Origin: Rhizobium sp. Q54
GTDB taxonomy: Bacteria; Pseudomonadota; Alphaproteobacteria; SMXS01
Direction of reading: 5' to 3'
NCBI GenBank assembly: GCA_945907245.1
Contig: CAMDTB010000002.1
Location: forward strand, 27,991 to 91,990
DNA length: 64,000 bases
Positions within the stretch are counted from its first letter, which is position 1, and every line of letters begins with the position of its first letter. Made by a program: the position numbers and the translations under genes. The notes below the pieces were generated by a model, which was not told the origin of the DNA, searched no databases, and worked only from the letters and a program-made list of their open reading frames with translations. Below are positions 1 to 11,362 of this stretch, piece by piece.

Positions 1-1
1 C

Positions 2-391
2 GCCGAGGAGCACTCCGACCGGGCCACGGCACTGCTGCGCGACGGCATCACGCGCGTTTCGCCGGAGCTTGTTTTCGCCGAGGTCGGCAATGCGCTGTGG
101 GCCATGTGCCGCCGCGGCAATTTCAGCGCGGAAGACTACGCCGAGGCCATGAGCGTCCTGAAGGCAATGCCCTTGGGCGTCCCCGTTGCCATGAGCAGTC
201 TGATCGGAGCCGCCGCGCGCCTCGCGCTCGATCTCGATCATCCGGTCTATGACTGCATCTACCTGGCGCTGGCGTTGCAGGAGGGGTATCCGGTCGTTAC
301 CGCCGATCGCCACTTCCACGACGCGGTCAAGCGGCACCCATACCTCGCTGACCGGATCATGCATGTCGGGGACGTGACGAGCGGTTTGTAA
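2..391 (+). CDS. PIN-domain ribonuclease toxin (VapC family), 5' end cut by the window
   Basis: The frame is open from base 2, so the N-terminus and first catalytic Asp lie outside the window; 129 residues are visible. Seen: the PIN core Glu context (SPELVFAEVGNALW), a central acidic segment (VYDCIYLALAL) and the C-terminal metal-binding Asp context (VVTADRHFHDAV). Together these supply the remaining acidic residues of a PIN nuclease. Family knowledge: VapC toxins are Mg-dependent RNases, often cutting tRNA or rRNA, held by a VapB antitoxin normally encoded just upstream, here off the window. An ATG at 104 exists but would remove conserved PIN sequence, so the true start is upstream. Family confident; cognate antitoxin not visible. 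Confidence 0.85.
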   Translation, partial: AEEHSDRATALLRDGITRVSPELVFAEVGNALWAMCRRGNFSAEDYAEAMSVLKAMPLGVPVAMSSLIGAAARLALDLDHPVYDCIYLALALQEGYPVVTADRHFHDAVKRHPYLADRIMHVGDVTSGL

Positions 392-500
392 GGTGTCGCC
401 TTCGCGATCCTCAACTATGCGCCGTAAACTCGACCCCTGGCCTAGCCATGACGGTCGCGATACTGTTCGAGCCAGACAGTTCGAAGAGACAACATCGCGG

Positions 501-1340
501 ATGGCTGCTGACTGGACCGATGCGCAGAATGATGCAATCGTCGCGGATTACTTCGCGATGCTGGCCGATGACATCGTTGGAAAACCATACAGCAAGGCCG
601 AACATAATCGCTTGCTTCAAGTAGCGATCGACCGGCCGCGCGGCTCCATCGAATACAAGCACCAGAACATCAGCGCTGTATTGAAGGGACTCGGGGAGGA
701 TTGGATTCCCGGCTACAAGCCCGCGTTCAATTTCCAGGCCTCGCTAGTCGACGCAGTGGTGCGGTGGCTTGGGCAGCACTCGGAATGGTTAGCGCCGGTG
801 GTCCGGGCGGGGCCATATCACGCGTTGCCCGCATTCTCCGAAGCTTCGGCGCTCTGGATCGGGCCACCACCGACGCACAGGAACTTGCCGCCTCCTGTCG
901 AACTGGAGCAGATGAACTCCATCGCGCGGAAGTACGATGTCGCCGAGCGTGATGCGCGCAACCGCGCGCTCGGGCGCGCTGGCGAGGAGCGTGTGCTGGC
1001 TCACGAACACGCGAATCTCCGCGCGGCCGGGCGCACCGATCTTGCTAGCAAAATTCGTTGGACATCTCATGTAGAGGGCGATGGCGCCGGCTATGACATC
1101 GAAAGCTTCGAACCCGACGGCAACCGCCGGTTGATTGAGGTTAAGACAACGAATGGCTGGGAACGCACGCCGTTTCACATCACGCGCAACGAACTTGATA
1201 TCGCCGAAGCCTGCCGCGAAGTTTGGCGACTGGTACGCCTGTGGAATTTTGCCCGGGAACCGCGCGCCTTTGAACTGCGCCCGCCGCTAGACGCCCATGT
1301 GTCGCTGATGGCGACCAGCTTTCAAGCGACGCTCCGCTAG
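501..1340 (+). CDS. DUF3883 domain-containing protein
   Basis: Predicted 279-residue soluble protein. The C-terminal ~110 residues match the DUF3883 fold (related to the C-terminus of plant NO VEIN): GRAGEERVLAHE, then GYDIESFEPDG and RLIEVKTTNG. This arrangement resembles the E...D...ExK order of PD-(D/E)XK nucleases. The N-terminal part (WTDAQNDAIVADYFAMLADD onward) is an uncharacterised helical region seen in this family. The frame is open back to 393, but the ATG at 501 starts where relatives usually begin (MAADWTDAQ) and is preceded by a weak purine stretch. DUF3883 proteins are frequent next to restriction, defence and toxin genes; here the neighbour is a VapC toxin. Nuclease activity is inference. 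Confidence 0.7.
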   Translation: MAADWTDAQNDAIVADYFAMLADDIVGKPYSKAEHNRLLQVAIDRPRGSIEYKHQNISAVLKGLGEDWIPGYKPAFNFQASLVDAVVRWLGQHSEWLAPVVRAGPYHALPAFSEASALWIGPPPTHRNLPPPVELEQMNSIARKYDVAERDARNRALGRAGEERVLAHEHANLRAAGRTDLASKIRWTSHVEGDGAGYDIESFEPDGNRRLIEVKTTNGWERTPFHITRNELDIAEACREVWRLVRLWNFAREPRAFELRPPLDAHVSLMATSFQATLR

Positions 1341-1385
1341 GGCGGCGTCAGGCCGGCGCGGTTTACAGTTCGCCGGCAACACCCC

Positions 1386-2933
1386 TCACTCCCACTCAAT
1401 CGTCCCCGGCGGCTTCGACGTCACGTCGTAGACCACGCGGTTGATGCCCCTCACCTCGTTGATGATGCGGCTCGACACCCGGCCCAGGAACTCGTGCTCG
1501 AACGGGTAATAATCCGCCGTCATGCCGTCGGTCGACGTCACCGCCCGCAGCGCACACACATAGTCATAGGTCCGCTCGTCGCCCATCACGCCCACGGTGC
1601 GCACGGGAAGCAGCACGGCGAAGGCCTGCCAGATGGCGTCGTAGAGGCCGGCGCGGCGGATTTCCTCCAGGTAGATCTTGTCGGCCTTCTGCAGCAGCGC
1701 GATCTTGTCGCGCTCGATGGCGCCGGGGATGCGGATGGCGAGGCCCGGGCCGGGGAAAGGGTGGCGGTCGACCAGTGTCTCTGGCAGGCCCAGCTCGCGG
1801 CCCAGCACCCGCACCTCGTCCTTGAACAGCTCGCGCAGCGGCTCGACCAGCTCCATGTTCATTCGCGCCGGCAGGCCGCCGACATTGTGGTGCGACTTGA
1901 TGGTGACGCTGGGGCCGCCGCCGAACGAGACGCTCTCGATCACGTCGGGATAGAGCGTGCCCTGGGCGAGGAATTTCGCGCCGCCGATCTTCTTCGCCTC
2001 GGCCTCGAACACGTCGATGAAGGTGGCGCCGATGATCTTGCGCTTCTGCTCCGGGTCGCTGACGCCTTCCAGCTTGCCGAGGAACAGCTCGGCGGCGTCC
2101 ACATGCACCAGCTGGATGTTGTAGTGGCCGCGGAACAGGCTCACCACCTGCTCGGCCTCGTCGGCGCGCAGCAGGCCGTGGTCGACGAACACGCAGGTCA
2201 GCTGGTCGCCGATGGCCTCGTGCAGCAGCACGGCGACCACCGAGGAATCCACGCCGCCGGACAGGCCGCAGATCACCCTGCCGGTTCCCACCTGAGCGCG
2301 CACCTCGGCGATCTTGCTCTCGAGGAACGCGGCCATGGACCAGTCGGCGACGCAGCCGACGATGTTCAGCACGAAGTTCTTCAGCAGCTTGCCGCCGTCG
2401 GGCGTGTGCATCACCTCCGGGTGGAACTGCACGGCATAGATGCGCCGCGCCTCGTCGGCGATGGCGGCGAACGGCGCGCCGTCGCTGACACCGACGACCT
2501 TGAAGCCATCGGGAATCGCGTTCACCCGGTCGCCATGGCTCATCCACACCTGGTGGCGCTCGCCCGGCGCCCAGACGCCCTCGAACAGGGCGCAGGGTTC
2601 GGTGACGGTGAGGAACGCGCGGCCGAACTCGCGGTGGTCGGAATTCTCCACCGAGCCGCCGAGCTGGGCGCATAGCGCCTGCTCGCCATAGCAGATGCCG
2701 AAGATCGGCACGCCCCGGTCGAGCACCTTCTGCGGGATGCGCGGCGCGTCGTCCGCGTTCGCGCTGGCTGGGCTGCCCGAGAGGATGATGCCCTTGGGGT
2801 CGAAGGCGTCGATCATGCCGTCGACCTTGTTGAACGGCACGATCTCGCAATAGACGCCGACCTCGCGCACGCGGCGGGCGATCAACTGGGTCACCTGGGA
2901 GCCGAAATCGACGATGAGGACATGTTCAGTCAT
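1386..2933 (-). CDS. guaA: GMP synthase (glutamine-hydrolysing)
   Basis: Converts XMP to GMP with ATP and glutamine, the last step of guanine nucleotide synthesis; cytosolic. 515 residues, normal length. The N-terminal class I amidotransferase has nucleophile Cys81 (GICYGEQ), His171 and Glu173 (QFHPEV). The ATP-pyrophosphatase domain has the PP-loop SGGVDSS at about 225-231. The C-terminal dimerisation domain ends with the typical GTIEWE. It is the last gene of a minus-strand guaB-rsmB-guaA run, starting 12 bases after the rsmB stop, so co-transcription is likely. Long open frames on the opposite strand are shadows. Confidence 0.98.
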   Translation of the reverse strand: MTEHVLIVDFGSQVTQLIARRVREVGVYCEIVPFNKVDGMIDAFDPKGIILSGSPASANADDAPRIPQKVLDRGVPIFGICYGEQALCAQLGGSVENSDHREFGRAFLTVTEPCALFEGVWAPGERHQVWMSHGDRVNAIPDGFKVVGVSDGAPFAAIADEARRIYAVQFHPEVMHTPDGGKLLKNFVLNIVGCVADWSMAAFLESKIAEVRAQVGTGRVICGLSGGVDSSVVAVLLHEAIGDQLTCVFVDHGLLRADEAEQVVSLFRGHYNIQLVHVDAAELFLGKLEGVSDPEQKRKIIGATFIDVFEAEAKKIGGAKFLAQGTLYPDVIESVSFGGGPSVTIKSHHNVGGLPARMNMELVEPLRELFKDEVRVLGRELGLPETLVDRHPFPGPGLAIRIPGAIERDKIALLQKADKIYLEEIRRAGLYDAIWQAFAVLLPVRTVGVMGDERTYDYVCALRAVTSTDGMTADYYPFEHEFLGRVSSRIINEVRGINRVVYDVTSKPPGTIEWE

Positions 2934-2945
2934 GGTTTTTGGACC

Positions 2946-4223
2946 CTATGGCGAGCGTTCGAGGACGGCAACGAAAAAGCCGTCGGTCTGATGGGCGGCG
3001 GGGCTGAGGACCAGGTAGTCCGGCCAGTGCGACAGGGTCGCGGGCGGCGCGCCTTCCGCGGCCGGCCAGTTCTCCTTCCACGAGACGCTGGCGAAGGCCG
3101 GATTGCGGGCGACGAACGCGTCGACGCGGGCCTCGCATTCCTCGGGCAGCAGCGAGCAGGTCATGTAGACCAGCTGGCCGCCGGGCTTCACCAGCGCCGC
3201 GCCGCGGTCGAGCAGGTCGTCCTGCAGCCGGGTGAGTGCGGCGAGCCGCTCCGGCGTTAGCCGCCAGCGCAGCTCCGGGTTGCGCCGCCACGTGCCGGTG
3301 CCGCTGCACGGCACGTCGAGCACGACCCGGTCGAGGCCGGACGGCAGCTTGGACGGGCTGTCGACATACTGGATATTGTGCGCGTCAGCCCGCTTGGCCC
3401 GCGGGCGCAGCTTCTCCAGCCGGCGCCGGTCGGTGTCGAAGGCATAGATCTGGCCCGAATTGCCCATCTGCGACGCCATCGCCAGCGTCTTGCCGCCGCC
3501 GCCGGCGCACAAATCGAGCACCTGCATGCCCTTGCCCGCGCCGGTCAACAGGGCTCCGATCTGCGAGGCCTCGTCCTGGATCTCGACCAGGCCGCCCAGA
3601 TAGGCGATGTGGCGGGAGATGTCCTCGCTGGTCGGCATCCGCAGGCTGGTCGAGATCATGCCGCCGCGCGAGGCCTCCGGCAGCAGCTTCAGGGCATCCT
3701 CGGGCGTGCCGCGCAGCAGGTTGACCCGGAGGTCGAGCGGCGCCCTGCCCGCCAGCGCCGCCATCTCCGTCTCCAGCCGGTCGCCGAAGCGGTCGCGAAG
3801 CGACGGCTCGATCCAGGCCGGGAAGTTCAGCCGCGCCCAGCATGGCGCGCTTGAAGGATCGGCCGCAAGCACCTGTTGAAGCTGCGCCATTTCCGGTTCG
3901 TCGATCGGCGACGGCGCGTGCGGGTCGCCCTCGAACTCGGCGTTCATCGTCGACAGATCGGCGCCGGACAGCGCGGCCTGGGCCAGCACCGCGAGCCGCG
4001 CGCCGCCAGTCGCGTCGCCGAGCCGCCAGTTCAACTCGCCGCGCCGGCGCAGTACGGCGTAGAGCAAATCGCCGACGGCGCGCCGGTCCTTCGAGCCGGC
4101 ATAGCGCCGCTGCCTGAAATACTCGCGCAGGATGGTGTCGGCGGCGGCGCCGCCGTCGCGGGTCGACGCGTCGACCGCCGCAACCAGGTCGATCGCGGCC
4201 TGGATGCGGGCGCCTTCCCTCAT
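2946..4223 (-). CDS. RsmB/NOP-family rRNA cytosine-C5 methyltransferase
   Basis: SAM-dependent RNA m5C methyltransferase of 425 residues. Seen: a helical N-terminal region resembling the NusB-like part of RsmB; the SAM-binding motif LDLCAGGGGKT; and both catalytic cysteines, in motif IV (DVPCSGTGTWRRNPELRW) and motif VI (YMTCSLLPEE). Family knowledge: RsmB makes m5C967 in 16S rRNA, but the alphaproteobacterial homologues in this guaB-guaA position are usually annotated only as RsmB/NOP family, so the exact target base is inference. It begins 6 bases after the guaB stop and is followed closely by guaA, implying one transcript. Confidence 0.92.
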   Translation of the reverse strand: MREGARIQAAIDLVAAVDASTRDGGAAADTILREYFRQRRYAGSKDRRAVGDLLYAVLRRRGELNWRLGDATGGARLAVLAQAALSGADLSTMNAEFEGDPHAPSPIDEPEMAQLQQVLAADPSSAPCWARLNFPAWIEPSLRDRFGDRLETEMAALAGRAPLDLRVNLLRGTPEDALKLLPEASRGGMISTSLRMPTSEDISRHIAYLGGLVEIQDEASQIGALLTGAGKGMQVLDLCAGGGGKTLAMASQMGNSGQIYAFDTDRRRLEKLRPRAKRADAHNIQYVDSPSKLPSGLDRVVLDVPCSGTGTWRRNPELRWRLTPERLAALTRLQDDLLDRGAALVKPGGQLVYMTCSLLPEECEARVDAFVARNPAFASVSWKENWPAAEGAPPATLSHWPDYLVLSPAAHQTDGFFVAVLERSP

Positions 4224-4229
4224 CTCAGG

Positions 4230-5735
<1,506 letters not shown>

Positions 5736-5750
5736 CTAAGGTACAAGACC

Positions 5751-5799
5751 TAGATCATCCCACCTTCAGCGGCTTCGCTGAAGGTGGAAAGATGATCTA
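5751..5799. repeat. Long palindromic element upstream of guaB
   Basis: Outer arms TAGATCAT (5751-5758) and ATGATCTA (5792-5799) enclose a perfect 11-bp stem CACCTTCAGCG / CGCTGAAGGTG with a 4-base GCTT loop. It lies between rlmE and guaB and has no T-tract, so it looks like a dispersed intergenic palindrome rather than a simple terminator. Confidence 0.6.
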
Positions 5800-5810
5800 T
5801 TTCAACGTGC

Positions 5811-5851
5811 TAAAGCAGTTTCCCGCGCTCAAGCGAACGCGGGCTGCTTTA
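5811..5851 (-). terminator. Hairpin after rlmE
   Basis: Arms TAAAGCAG / CTGCTTTA plus an inner CCCGCG / CGCGGG stem. It starts 4 bases downstream of the rlmE stop, so it probably ends the ppx-rlmE transcript. Only short A/T runs flank it. Confidence 0.5.
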
Positions 5852-5854
5852 GTA

Positions 5855-6586
5855 TCAGGTGTCCTGAAGCCCATTGAAACCCGTCGCAACCACGTACGCT
5901 TCGGCGGAGTCCTGCCGGCTGGCCTTGGGCTTTGCATGGCGCACGGACCTGAAATGCCGCTGCATCATGGCGAGCAATTCGTTCTCGGTGCCGCCCTTGA
6001 GCACCTTGGCGACGAAGCTGCCGCCGGGGGCGAGCACGTTCACCGCGAACTCGATGGCGGCCTCGCACAGCGCCATAATCTTCAGGTGGTCGGTCGGTCG
6101 GTGACCCGAGGCCGACGCCGCCATGTCGCTCATCACCAGGTCGACAGGACCGCCGGCCATGGCGATCAGCCGGTCGGGCGCTTCGGGGTCGAGGAAGTCC
6201 ATCTGGGTGATCTCGACGCCGGGAATGGGATCGAAGGCGTTGATGTCGATGGCGATGATCCGCCCCGACGGACCGGCCTTCTTCACCGCCACCTGGCTCC
6301 AGCCGCCGGGCGCCGCGCCCAGGTCGATGATCCGCGCGCCCTTCTTCAGCAGATGGTACTTCTCGTCCATCTCGATCAGCTTGTAAGCGGCGCGCGAGCG
6401 GTAGCCCTCGCGCCTGGCGGCCGCCACGTAAGGATCGTTGAGCTGGCGCTGCAGCCACAGCGTCGATGACAGGGTGCGGCCGGAGGCGGATTTCACCCGC
6501 ACGCTCAGCTCCCGCTCTCCGGGTCCCTTGATCACGGCTTTTCCCGGGGCGCTCGGGCGCGAGCCCCTAGGCGGACGCGGCGCCAT
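5855..6586 (-). CDS. rlmE: 23S rRNA (uridine-2'-O)-methyltransferase RlmE/RrmJ
   Basis: Methylates the 2'-O of the A-loop uridine (E. coli U2552) of 23S rRNA in the large subunit. 243 residues: a lysine-rich N-terminal extension of ~35, then the FtsJ fold. Visible are the catalytic Lys in [11 protein letters not shown], the SAM motif [14 protein letters not shown], Asp in [10 protein letters not shown], and the second catalytic Lys in FVAKVLKGG, so the K-D-K-E set is intact. The start overlaps the end of the upstream ppx gene by about 20 bases, showing translational coupling. Confidence 0.95.
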   Translation of the reverse strand: MAPRPPRGSRPSAPGKAVIKGPGERELSVRVKSASGRTLSSTLWLQRQLNDPYVAAARREGYRSRAAYKLIEMDEKYHLLKKGARIIDLGAAPGGWSQVAVKKAGPSGRIIAIDINAFDPIPGVEITQMDFLDPEAPDRLIAMAGGPVDLVMSDMAASASGHRPTDHLKIMALCEAAIEFAVNVLAPGGSFVAKVLKGGTENELLAMMQRHFRSVRHAKPKASRQDSAEAYVVATGFNGLQDT

Positions 6587-7622
6587 GCCCGTTCCGGCGT
6601 TGTTCGGAGTCGGCGTCGATCATCAGGTCGAGCAGCAAGCCTTCGCGCAGGCCGCGGTCGGCGACGCGCAGCCTGGCGCACGGCCACATGTTGGCGATCG
6701 CCTCGTAGATGGCGCAGCCGGCGACCACCAGGTCGGCGCGGTCGCGGCCGACGCAGGGTTCGGCCATGCGCTCCTCGTAGCTCATGCCGCTCAGGCGGCG
6801 GGAAATGTCGTGGATGTGCTCGCGCTCGATCCACATGCCGTCGACCCGGCTGCGGTCGTAGCGTTTCAGGCCCAGATGGATGCCGGCGATGGTGGTGACC
6901 GTGCCCGAGGTGCCGATCATCTGCACCTGGTGGCCGGCGACCCGGTCGCGCAGCCGGTGGGCCTCCTCGAATGGCCGCAGCAGCGCCTCGACGTATTCGA
7001 CCATCTCGCGGTACCGGTCGGCGGTCACTTCGTGGCCGCCGAACGTCTCGGCAAGCGTCACCACGCCGCAGGGCAACGAGGTCCAGGCGCGGATGTCGCA
7101 GGCCTTGTCCGGCGTCGCGGCAACCCAGATCAGCTCGGTGCTGCCGCCGCCGATGTCGAACACGAAGGCAAATTCGGAGCCGTCGTCGAACAGCGAAATG
7201 CAGCCGGACACGGCAAGCCGCGCCTCTTCCTCGGGGGTGATCACATGCAGCTTCAGGCCGGTCTCGCGGCGCACCTTGTCGAGGAATTCCTCGTGGTTGC
7301 TGGCGGCGCGGCACGCCGCCGTCGCCACGTGGCGCTGGCGGGTGACGCCGCGGCGCTCGATCTTGTCGGCGCAGATCTTCAGCGCCTCGATGGTGCGGTC
7401 CATGGCGTCCCGCGACAGCGCGCCCTTGTTGGCGACGCCCTCGCCCAGCCGGACGATGCGCGAGAACGAATCGATGACGCGGAAGCCGGCCCCCGTGGGC
7501 TTGGCGATCAGCAGCCGGCAGTTGTTGGTGCCCAGGTCCACAGCGGCATAGGTATGCCCCCAACGGCCGGCGCCCTGCCCGTTTCCGGGCCTGGCTTGGA
7601 TATGGTCGGCCGCGTGACTCAC
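6567..7622 (-). CDS. Ppx/GppA phosphatase family protein
   Basis: Exopolyphosphatase or guanosine pentaphosphatase of the ASKHA fold, releasing phosphate from polyphosphate or pppGpp. Visible: phosphate-1 motif [15 protein letters not shown], phosphate-2 motif [13 protein letters not shown], and [11 protein letters not shown]. No C-terminal HD domain is present, so it is the short form common in alphaproteobacteria. The start is uncertain: the frame stays open to a GTG at 7757, other GTGs lie at 7661 and 7622, and no ATG is available before the conserved region. 7622 is chosen because a GGAG lies about 12 bases upstream. Translationally coupled to rlmE. Polyphosphatase versus pppGpp hydrolase cannot be decided here. 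Confidence 0.88.
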   Translation of the reverse strand: MSHAADHIQARPGNGQGAGRWGHTYAAVDLGTNNCRLLIAKPTGAGFRVIDSFSRIVRLGEGVANKGALSRDAMDRTIEALKICADKIERRGVTRQRHVATAACRAASNHEEFLDKVRRETGLKLHVITPEEEARLAVSGCISLFDDGSEFAFVFDIGGGSTELIWVAATPDKACDIRAWTSLPCGVVTLAETFGGHEVTADRYREMVEYVEALLRPFEEAHRLRDRVAGHQVQMIGTSGTVTTIAGIHLGLKRYDRSRVDGMWIEREHIHDISRRLSGMSYEERMAEPCVGRDRADLVVAGCAIYEAIANMWPCARLRVADRGLREGLLLDLMIDADSEQRRNGHGAASA

Positions 7623-7768
7623 CTGACTTTTGGGCTCCGGTTCAAAGACTTGGGAATTCACCCCAATGTAACGCGGTTTGCCGGGCGCGCAAGGCCGCGT
7701 CGGATTCGGCCGTCGGGGCGACCCTGGACAGGACCGATATTCCGGTGGCGGAAACACCGCTCAAGGCG

Positions 7769-7797
7769 TTGACAGGATGCGCCTCTCTCCCTATGTT
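7769..7797 (+). promoter_or_regulatory. Sigma70-type promoter of tRNA-Gln
   Basis: A perfect -35 TTGACA (7769-7774), a 17-base spacer and TATGTT (7792-7797), placed 14 bases before the tRNA 5' end. Confidence 0.7.
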
Positions 7798-7811
7798 CCG
7801 CCCGCCTTCGT

Positions 7812-7885
7812 TGGGGGATCGTCTAACGGTAGGACAGCGGACTCTGACTCCGCCAGTCTAGGTTCGAATCCTAGTCCCCCAGCCA
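7812..7885 (+). tRNA. tRNA-Gln (anticodon CTG)
   Basis: Cloverleaf readable by eye: acceptor arms TGGGGGA (7812-7818) and TCCCCCA (7875-7881), anticodon stem GCGGA/TCCGC around loop CTCTGAC giving anticodon CTG, and a GGTTCGAATCC T-arm. The discriminator is G and the CCA end is encoded (7883-7885). Reads CAG codons. Confidence 0.97.
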
Positions 7886-7993
7886 AATCTCTCCCATACC
7901 ATCGCGCAGGTTTGCCACCGGGTTCACCCGGGCGCCCAGCTATGCAAATCTCGGCGGCAAAACCTCTTCCAACGCACCGGGCATCAAATCCAC

Positions 7994-9223
7994 ATGCAGG
8001 CGCAAAAAATCCCGAAGATCGTGGCTTCGGTGAACGCACCCTACATGCGTCTGCTGCGGCTGTGGCTGGCCCAGTCCGCGCCATACATGTGGGGCGATCT
8101 CGAAGTCGGCTGCATGGACGATGTCTCGTTCGAGCAATGCCTGGCCCTGGACCGAGTCACGCCGACGGCACTGCCTCAGCTGGAGATTTCCCGGGACAGC
8201 CGCCATTCCCTGCTGGTGCGCCACATGGCGTTCTTTCGCGGCTTTCTCGATGCCGGCCACGACATCCTCCATACCGACATCGATGCATTCTGGCAGCGCT
8301 CGCCCTGGCCGCTGCTGGGCGATCATCCCGACGACATCGTCTGCTCGGTCGAATACGGCATTCCCCGCGATCTTGTCGCCAAATGGGGCTTCGTGCTCTG
8401 CGCCGGCTTCTACCGCGCCCGCTCCACGCCAGCGACGCGCGCCTTCTTCGGCCGCTGGCAGCAACGGCTCGAGTATCACAGCCGCGAACAGGTCGCGTTC
8501 AACCAGCTCCTGGCGAGCCTGAATCCTGTCTGGGAGCCGGCCAAGATCGATGGCCTGAATGGCCATCGCTGCCATGTCGAGATCGAGGGCCACCGCCTTT
8601 CCGTGCTCGCGGTTCCTTACGGGACGTTCTCTCGCGACCTGCCTTGCATCGCGCCGGAAGCGGCCGTGGCCCATCCGTATTTCGAACGGCCATTCTTCAC
8701 CAGCCATGTCGAGTTGCTGGAGTACATTCTGCACGAAACCGGATCGGTCAACGGCTATGCGGTTTCGGCGGAGGAGATGGCCGGCGTCGAGGGCCTCGGG
8801 CCGCGCGATGCGGCCTCGCTGTGCGCCTTGCGCTGGCGTCTTGCCGCCAGTCCCGCCAGCGGACCTAACTGGACGCATCTGGGGTGCCTGCAACTGCGCA
8901 TGGGCGACAGGTCGGCCGCAGCGGCGTCCTTCGAACATGCGATGGTCCACGGCGTCGCCGATGCCAACACCCAGCTCGCGCTTGCCCTGGGGCTCAAGCA
9001 GCTCGGCGACTCCGGCCGGGCGCGCGAGGTGCTGCGGCGGCTCGCCGCACTCGACCGGCTGGAGGCGCTGATCAGCCGGCCAGCCGCCATGTCACTGATC
9101 TCGCTCGGCGCTGTCTCGGAAGGCATCGGGCTCGGACTTCGCTCGGTGCGCCGCGCTGGCCTTCGCGAAAGCGTTCGGCTGCTGCCGCTGATGATCCGCA
9201 ACAAGCTGCGAGGATCGATCTAG
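7994..9223 (+). CDS. Putative nucleotide-diphospho-sugar transferase with C-terminal TPR-like region
   Basis: 409 residues, no signal peptide. The N-terminal half resembles the nucleotide-diphospho-sugar transferase family (PF03407 type): HMAFFRGFLDAGHDILHTDIDAFWQ, in which TDIDAFW is the metal and sugar-nucleotide DxD motif, followed by CAGFYRARSTPATRAFF and EQVAFNQLL. The C-terminal ~140 residues look helical with TPR-like periodicity (WTHLGCLQLRMGD, then LALGLKQLGDSGRAREVL). The substrate is unknown; surface polysaccharide or glycoprotein modification is a guess. It stands alone, converging with the NCS2 permease with a 4-base overlap. Confidence 0.7.
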   Translation: MQAQKIPKIVASVNAPYMRLLRLWLAQSAPYMWGDLEVGCMDDVSFEQCLALDRVTPTALPQLEISRDSRHSLLVRHMAFFRGFLDAGHDILHTDIDAFWQRSPWPLLGDHPDDIVCSVEYGIPRDLVAKWGFVLCAGFYRARSTPATRAFFGRWQQRLEYHSREQVAFNQLLASLNPVWEPAKIDGLNGHRCHVEIEGHRLSVLAVPYGTFSRDLPCIAPEAAVAHPYFERPFFTSHVELLEYILHETGSVNGYAVSAEEMAGVEGLGPRDAASLCALRWRLAASPASGPNWTHLGCLQLRMGDRSAAAASFEHAMVHGVADANTQLALALGLKQLGDSGRAREVLRRLAALDRLEALISRPAAMSLISLGAVSEGIGLGLRSVRRAGLRESVRLLPLMIRNKLRGSI

Positions 9224-10539
9224 CCAGCCGCCAGCCAGACAAAGCGGGCAGCGAACAGCAGGGCCAGCAGCATCATCAGCCAGTCGCCGCGCCCCGCCCG
9301 TCCGCTCGCAAGCTTCAGCGCCACATAGGCGATAACACCGAAGGCGATGCCGTTGGAGATCGAAAACGTCAGCGGGATGCCGACGAGAACAAGGAACGCG
9401 GGGATCGACGTCATCGGGTCGTGCCAGTCGACCCTGGCGAGCGGCGCCATCATCATGGCGCCGACCAGGATCAGCGCGGGCGCTGTCGCCGCGGCCGGGA
9501 TCGCCTGGGCATAGGGCGCCGCGAACAGGGCGGCGAGGAACAGCAGGCCGACCACCACGGCGGTCAGCCCGGTCCGCCCGCCCGCCGATACGCCAGCGGC
9601 GCTCTCGATGTAGTTCACCACCGGACTGGTGCCGGCGACCGCGCCGGCCATGCTGGCCGCGGAATCGGCGAACAGCATGCGCCTGAGACGCGGAATGCGG
9701 CCGTCGGGCGTCATCAGCCCGGCGCGCTGGGTGACGGCGACCAGCGTCCCCACATTGTCGAACAGGTCGACGAACAGGAAGATGAAGACGATCTCGACAA
9801 GTGCGATGCCCGTCCCGTGCCCGCCCAGGCCCAGCGCCGCGGGAATGTCCAGGCGGAAGGCGGTCGAGGTCAGGGCCGCGACGCTGTAGTCGACCGGCTT
9901 CATCGTGACCTGCCCCAGCGCCCACGCCAGCGCGGTGGTCGCCAGGATGCCGATCAGGATGGCGGCGCGGACCCGCCATACCAGCAGTGCGCCGGTCAGC
10001 GCCAGGCCGAACACGGCGAGTCCCGCCGAAGGTGTCGCCAGGTCGCCCAGCGCCACGGTGGTCACGGGATTCGCCACGACGATCCCCGCACCGTGCAGGC
10101 CGATGAACGCGATGAACAGGCCGATGCCGGCGGCGATGGCCGCGTAGAGTGACTGTGGTATGGCGGCGATGATCAGCTGCCTGAGCCCGGCGACCGTCAT
10201 CAGCAGCATGGCGAGGCCCGACAGGAACACGCAGCCCAGCGCCGTCTCCCACGGCAGGCCCATGCCCTTGACCACCGTGTAGGTGAAATAGGCGTTGAGG
10301 CCCATGCCCGGCGCGAGGGCAATGGGCGTGTTCGCGGCGAGGCCGATCAGGATCGAGCCCAACGCCGCGCCCAGACACGTGGCGGCGGCCGCGCCGGCGA
10401 AGGGCATGCCCGCGTCGGCGAGAATCGTCGGGTTGACGACGATAATGTAGGCCATGGTCAGGAAGCTGGTCAGGCCCGCCAGCACCTCGGTGCGGACAGT
10501 CGTGCCGTTCTCGGATAGGCGGAAGAACCGGTCGAGCAA
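9220..10539 (-). CDS. NCS2 family nucleobase permease (AzgA-like)
   Basis: Inner-membrane nucleobase/cation symporter of 439 residues with about 12-14 hydrophobic segments. Seen: N-terminal FRLSENGTTVRTEVLAGLTSFLTMAY, the AzgA-subfamily signature; ALAPGMGLNAYFTY; and DLFDNVGTLVAV. Family knowledge: AzgA-type carriers import hypoxanthine, adenine or guanine. The frame extends to 10881, but the upstream part lacks similarity and overlaps the gene opposite. A TTG at 10539 gives the standard MLDRFF N-terminus and is the best start. Purine import fits with guaB/guaA nearby, though that link is only inference. Confidence 0.92.
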   Translation of the reverse strand: MLDRFFRLSENGTTVRTEVLAGLTSFLTMAYIIVVNPTILADAGMPFAGAAAATCLGAALGSILIGLAANTPIALAPGMGLNAYFTYTVVKGMGLPWETALGCVFLSGLAMLLMTVAGLRQLIIAAIPQSLYAAIAAGIGLFIAFIGLHGAGIVVANPVTTVALGDLATPSAGLAVFGLALTGALLVWRVRAAILIGILATTALAWALGQVTMKPVDYSVAALTSTAFRLDIPAALGLGGHGTGIALVEIVFIFLFVDLFDNVGTLVAVTQRAGLMTPDGRIPRLRRMLFADSAASMAGAVAGTSPVVNYIESAAGVSAGGRTGLTAVVVGLLFLAALFAAPYAQAIPAAATAPALILVGAMMMAPLARVDWHDPMTSIPAFLVLVGIPLTFSISNGIAFGVIAYVALKLASGRAGRGDWLMMLLALLFAARFVWLAAG

Positions 10540-10755
10540 GGCGGACCCGTTCAGGCGGCGACGGACACGGGACGGAAGCCCTTCGTCACATGGAACGTGG
10601 TGAATGCGCCTACAGACAGTCCGAGAATCATCCACTAAACTCCATGCTGGCCCGCGATCGATAGTCCGGTTTTTTCCGGCGGTTGCCAAGCGGTCACATC
10701 CCCAGAAATCTGAGTACAACGTGCCTGGCTGTGCGGCCGGGCCTGGAGCCGATCG

Positions 10756-11362
10756 TTGCCTATCGAAGACACCTACCAGCCCTCGCTCGTCGAAACCGCT
10801 GCCGACCATCTGGTGATCATTTCCGGCTGCTCGGGCGGTGGCAAATCCACGCTGCTCGCTGAGTTGGCCCGCCGGGGCCATCCGGTCTACGAGGAATCAG
10901 GACGGCAGGTCGTCAAGGAGCAGCTCTACATCGGCGGTGACGCGCTACCTTGGGCAGACGCTGGCAGGTTCATTGAACTGACCATATCGCGCACAATGCA
11001 CAACATGATCCTGGCAGCGCGAACGGGTCGGCTGACTTTCTTCGACCGCGGCATCGTCGATCAGATCGCGGGCGGCGAGCAGACCGGACTGCCGGTGCCC
11101 GAGCAATTGCGGGAGGCGTCGCGGCGCTTCCGTTGCCATCGTTCAGTTTATGGCGCCGCCTTGGCCAGAGATCTTCCGCAACGACGCCGAGCGGCGGCGT
11201 GACTTCGAGCAAGCGGCGGCGAGCTACATCCCGCTACGCGCGGCATACGAAGGGTTGGGATACGACATTGTCGATCTGCCGAAGGCCGGCGTGGGTTCGA
11301 GAGCCGACTTTGTCGAAGCGTGGATTGAAACCGCGACCCAAAATCGGTATATAAAGAAATAG
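10756..11362 (+). pseudogene. AAA/NadR-like P-loop ATPase, frameshifted
   Basis: Residues 1 to about 130 read in one frame from a TTG at 10756 (GGAG 8 bases upstream): [20 protein letters not shown] is a Walker A, and RLTFFDRGIVDQIAG fits the AAA_28/NadR-kinase-like family. Near 11145 the similarity jumps to the next frame (MAPPWPEIFRNDAERRRDF, then YEGLGYDIVDLPKAGVGSRADFV), which supplies the missing C-terminus and ends at 11362. A single indel around 11140-11149 explains this. Intact relatives are ~190-residue predicted nucleotide kinases of unknown substrate. Either an inactivated gene or a sequencing error; unlike the other frameshifts in this window it is not at a clear homopolymer. Confidence 0.8.

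Noticed and set aside
393..500. Upstream extension of the DUF3883 protein
   Set aside because: The first 36 residues have no family resemblance and the ATG at 501 gives the expected N-terminus.
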